Part shown: positions 62,179 to 64,000 of the stretch, in pieces | How the letters are laid out: the number at the start of each line of letters is the position of its first letter | Position numbering within the stretch: position 1 is the first letter of the stretch | From: Veillonella tobetsuensis | Lineage (GTDB): Bacteria > Bacillota > Negativicutes > Veillonellales > Veillonellaceae | Reading direction: 5' to 3' | DNA length: 64,000 nucleotides | Assembly (NCBI RefSeq): GCF_001078375.1 | Contig: NZ_BBXI01000007.1 | Coordinates: 47,941 to 111,940, forward strand | Translations under genes and position numbers: made by a program | The notes under the pieces: model-generated | Databases searched by the model: none | Told to the model about the DNA's origin: nothing | Seen by the model: only the letters and a program-made list of their open reading frames with translations

Positions 62179-62946
62179 ATGAGTGGCTATGTAGAACAGG
62201 GCGAAGTCGTTCGCAATGAGCAAATAGGCTCAGATGTGTGGATCATGGATGTTCACGCACCAAAACAATCAGCAGAAGCAAAGGTAGGGCAGTTTTGTAA
62301 TGTTCGCGTATCGGACTCTACGTCTCCACTATTGCGTCGCCCTATCAGCTATGCTGGATTTGATGCTCGAAAGGGTATTATTACCCTTTTGTATCGTGTC
62401 GTAGGTCAAGGGACTGAGATTATGACTCGTCTCGTACCTGGTGATACATTAGATTGTCTAGGTCCTTTAGGTGAACCATTTGTAACATCTAGGAACATGC
62501 TTCTCGTTGGAGGTGGTGTCGGTATTGCACCGATGTTATGTATTGCCTCTCATTTACAAGATGGAGAAGAAGCGCAAGTTATTCTAGGTTTTAGAAATGA
62601 AAGTGAAACCTTCTGGGCAGATTTATTCAAAGATACGCCTGTACAGGTTCATATCACTACTGATGATGGTAGTGTTGGTACAAAAGGCTTCCCTACGGCT
62701 ATTATGCCTAATCTAATTAATGCTAATACGTTTACCTCCGTTATGACTTGTGGTCCAACACCTATGATGAAGGGGGTTGCACAAGTTGCTAAAGAGCTCA
62801 ATGTACCTTGCCAAGTATCCTTAGAGGAACGCATGGGCTGTGGTACTGGTGGTTGTTTAGGCTGTGCTTGTGATGGTACTGAGGGTAAACGCTATAAAAT
62901 TTGTAAGGATGGTCCTGTATTCCCTGCTGAGGAGGTGTTCTTTTAA
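62179..62946 (+). CDS. pyrK: PyrK: dihydroorotate dehydrogenase electron transfer subunit
   Basis: 255 residues from ATG 62179 (GGAG 7 bases upstream). FAD-binding RRPISYAGFD block, NAD-binding LLVGGGVGIAPMLCIA, and a C-terminal [2Fe-2S] cysteine set in MGCGTGGCLGCACDG...KICKDGPVF. Pairs with PyrD just downstream to pass electrons from dihydroorotate to NAD. Confidence 0.94.
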   Translation: MSGYVEQGEVVRNEQIGSDVWIMDVHAPKQSAEAKVGQFCNVRVSDSTSPLLRRPISYAGFDARKGIITLLYRVVGQGTEIMTRLVPGDTLDCLGPLGEPFVTSRNMLLVGGGVGIAPMLCIASHLQDGEEAQVILGFRNESETFWADLFKDTPVQVHITTDDGSVGTKGFPTAIMPNLINANTFTSVMTCGPTPMMKGVAQVAKELNVPCQVSLEERMGCGTGGCLGCACDGTEGKRYKICKDGPVFPAEEVFF

Positions 62947-63893
62947 TGAGTGAACGCGATTTAAATAACACCGTTACTCCTAATCCAAAGCTTGCCGTTG
63001 ATTACTGCGGCATTAAGATGAAAAATCCTATTATTGCTGCATCTGGCACCTTTGGTAATGGTCCGGAATATGCGGGGTACTTAGACCTTAGCAATGAAGT
63101 AGGTGCTATTTCCGTAAAAGGCTTAACACCAAAGGGCCGCCATGGTAATCCTGGCCCTCGTATTGCAGAAACGCCATCTGGTGTATTGAACTGTATTGGT
63201 CTTGAGAATCCAGGGGCAGAGCATTTTGTTACGGATATTTTGCCAGAACTTAAGAAATATGATGTACCGCTACTAGCTAATATGTCTGCTGGTACAGTAG
63301 AGGAATTTGCTTGGATGGCAGAAACACTATCTGTGGATGGTATTGCAGGCCTTGAAGTCAATGTATCTTGTCCAAATGTGGAGTGTGAAGGCATGGCGTT
63401 TGGCGTAGACCCAAAGGTTGTTGAACAAGTAACTAAAGCGGTTCGTAAAGTAACTGATAAACCTGTTATCGTAAAATTATCACCAAATGTAACAGATATT
63501 GTGGAAATCGCAAAGGCTGTAGAAGCAGGTGGTGGTAATGGGGTAAGTCTTATCAACACCTTGTTGGGTATGGCTATCGATATCCATCGTCGTAAACCTC
63601 TATTGGGGAACACGTACGGAGGCTTATCTGGTCCAGCTGTAAAACCTGTAGCATTACGTATGGTTCATCAAGTCTATAAAGGGGTTACTATTCCTATTAT
63701 AGGACTTGGTGGTATCATGAGTGGTACAGATGCTATCGAATTTATGATGGCTGGTGCTCAGGCCGTACAAGTTGGTACAGCTACGATGGTAGATCCAACA
63801 GCTATTTCTCGGATTGCTCGTGAAATGGGCGAATATGTGGAAACACACAATCTTAATAGTATTACTGATATTGTTGGTGCAGTGCATCAATAA
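62946..63893 (+). CDS. pyrD: PyrD: dihydroorotate dehydrogenase, class 1B
   Basis: 315 residues. FMN barrel with NPIIAASGTFGNGPEY, LEVNVSCPNVECEG (active-site Cys of the class 1 enzymes), VKLSPNVTDI and IPIIGLGGIMSGTDAIEFMMAGA. The partner pyrK directly upstream (one-base overlap) makes it the NAD-dependent 1B type. Last gene in the window. Confidence 0.95.
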   Translation: MSERDLNNTVTPNPKLAVDYCGIKMKNPIIAASGTFGNGPEYAGYLDLSNEVGAISVKGLTPKGRHGNPGPRIAETPSGVLNCIGLENPGAEHFVTDILPELKKYDVPLLANMSAGTVEEFAWMAETLSVDGIAGLEVNVSCPNVECEGMAFGVDPKVVEQVTKAVRKVTDKPVIVKLSPNVTDIVEIAKAVEAGGGNGVSLINTLLGMAIDIHRRKPLLGNTYGGLSGPAVKPVALRMVHQVYKGVTIPIIGLGGIMSGTDAIEFMMAGAQAVQVGTATMVDPTAISRIAREMGEYVETHNLNSITDIVGAVHQ

Positions 63894-63905
63894 ATATCTA
63901 AATAG

Positions 63906-63957
63906 AAAGGGGCTGTAACAGAATGCGGTTTTACCGCATTCTAGTTGCAGTCCCTTT
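63906..63957 (+). terminator. Long hairpin after pyrD
   Basis: AAAGGGGCTG (63906-63915) pairs with CAGTCCCTTT (63948-63957) with one G-U pair, and inside it AGAATGCGG pairs with CCGCATTCT around a short T-rich loop. There is no T tract after it, so it may be a weak terminator or a processing site before further pyr genes. Nothing recognisable follows to 64000. Confidence 0.6.
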
Positions 63958-64000
63958 AAAATATAAGAAATACCAAGAAAATTAGATTTGTAAAATCCTA

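Overview
The window looks like the chromosome of a Veillonella species or a close relative (Negativicutes: Firmicutes that stain Gram-negative). The evidence is a complete lipid A/Kdo and outer-membrane assembly locus sitting beside Firmicute-type genes (rapZ-yvcK-whiA, a PyrR-type attenuator before the pyr operon, pyrK/pyrD), plus a tandem array of SLH-domain porins of the OmpM type that tether the outer membrane to peptidoglycan in this class. The DNA is AT-rich and almost every gene is on the + strand.

Layout. 1-3.2 kb: the 3' end of a probable phosphodiester glycosidase, a small exported biotinyl-like protein with a strong promoter, and an exported S55 (SpoIVB-type) peptidase-like protein. 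3.2-12 kb: mlaE-mlaF-mlaD (MlaD carries a C-terminal beta-barrel-like region), tolC and tamB. 12.1-18.4 kb: bamA, three consecutive Skp/OmpH-like genes, lpxD and an LpxL-type acyltransferase. 18.5-20.7 kb: lpxC-fabZ-lpxA from its own promoter. 20.9-35.5 kb: a long tight operon lpxI-lpxB-msbA-waaA-lpxK-kdsB-kdsA-kdsD-kdsC-lpxL2-lptC-lptA-lptB-lptF and a DUF3084 protein. 35.6-37.5 kb: an RNase H-fold nuclease-like gene, a YitT-family protein and signal peptidase I.

37.6-39.8 kb holds two insertion sequences: an IS200/IS605-type element with an RBS-masking leader hairpin, and an IS1249-like (IS256 group) element with 22-bp terminal inverted repeats, a 9-bp flanking direct repeat and a duplicated left end. 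They separate the envelope locus from the porin array.

40.1-48.5 kb: five tandem ompM paralogues. Each has its own terminator and its own TTTACA-N17 promoter. Each also has a long (about 145-175 nt) leader carrying a shared box, GAGGAAACGTGGACACTC or a close variant. Three also share a perfect TAGAT-AAA-ATCTA palindrome 60-61 bp upstream of the -35. This shared, apparently uncharacterised regulatory architecture is the most interesting non-coding signal in the window.

48.6-55.4 kb: a Cof-type HAD phosphatase, rapZ-yvcK-whiA, and an 897-residue exported protein whose C-terminal half is one very long Ala/Glu/Lys/Arg-rich helix (TolA-like composition). 55.4-63.9 kb: the pyr operon pyrB-pyrC-carA-carB-pyrK-pyrD behind a PyrR-type attenuator.

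Together the genes make lipid A-Kdo2, flip it (MsbA), move it (LptBFCA), fold outer-membrane proteins (BamA, TamB, Skp-like), move phospholipids (Mla) and supply the main porins that attach the outer membrane to the wall. I saw no tRNA, rRNA or CRISPR array.
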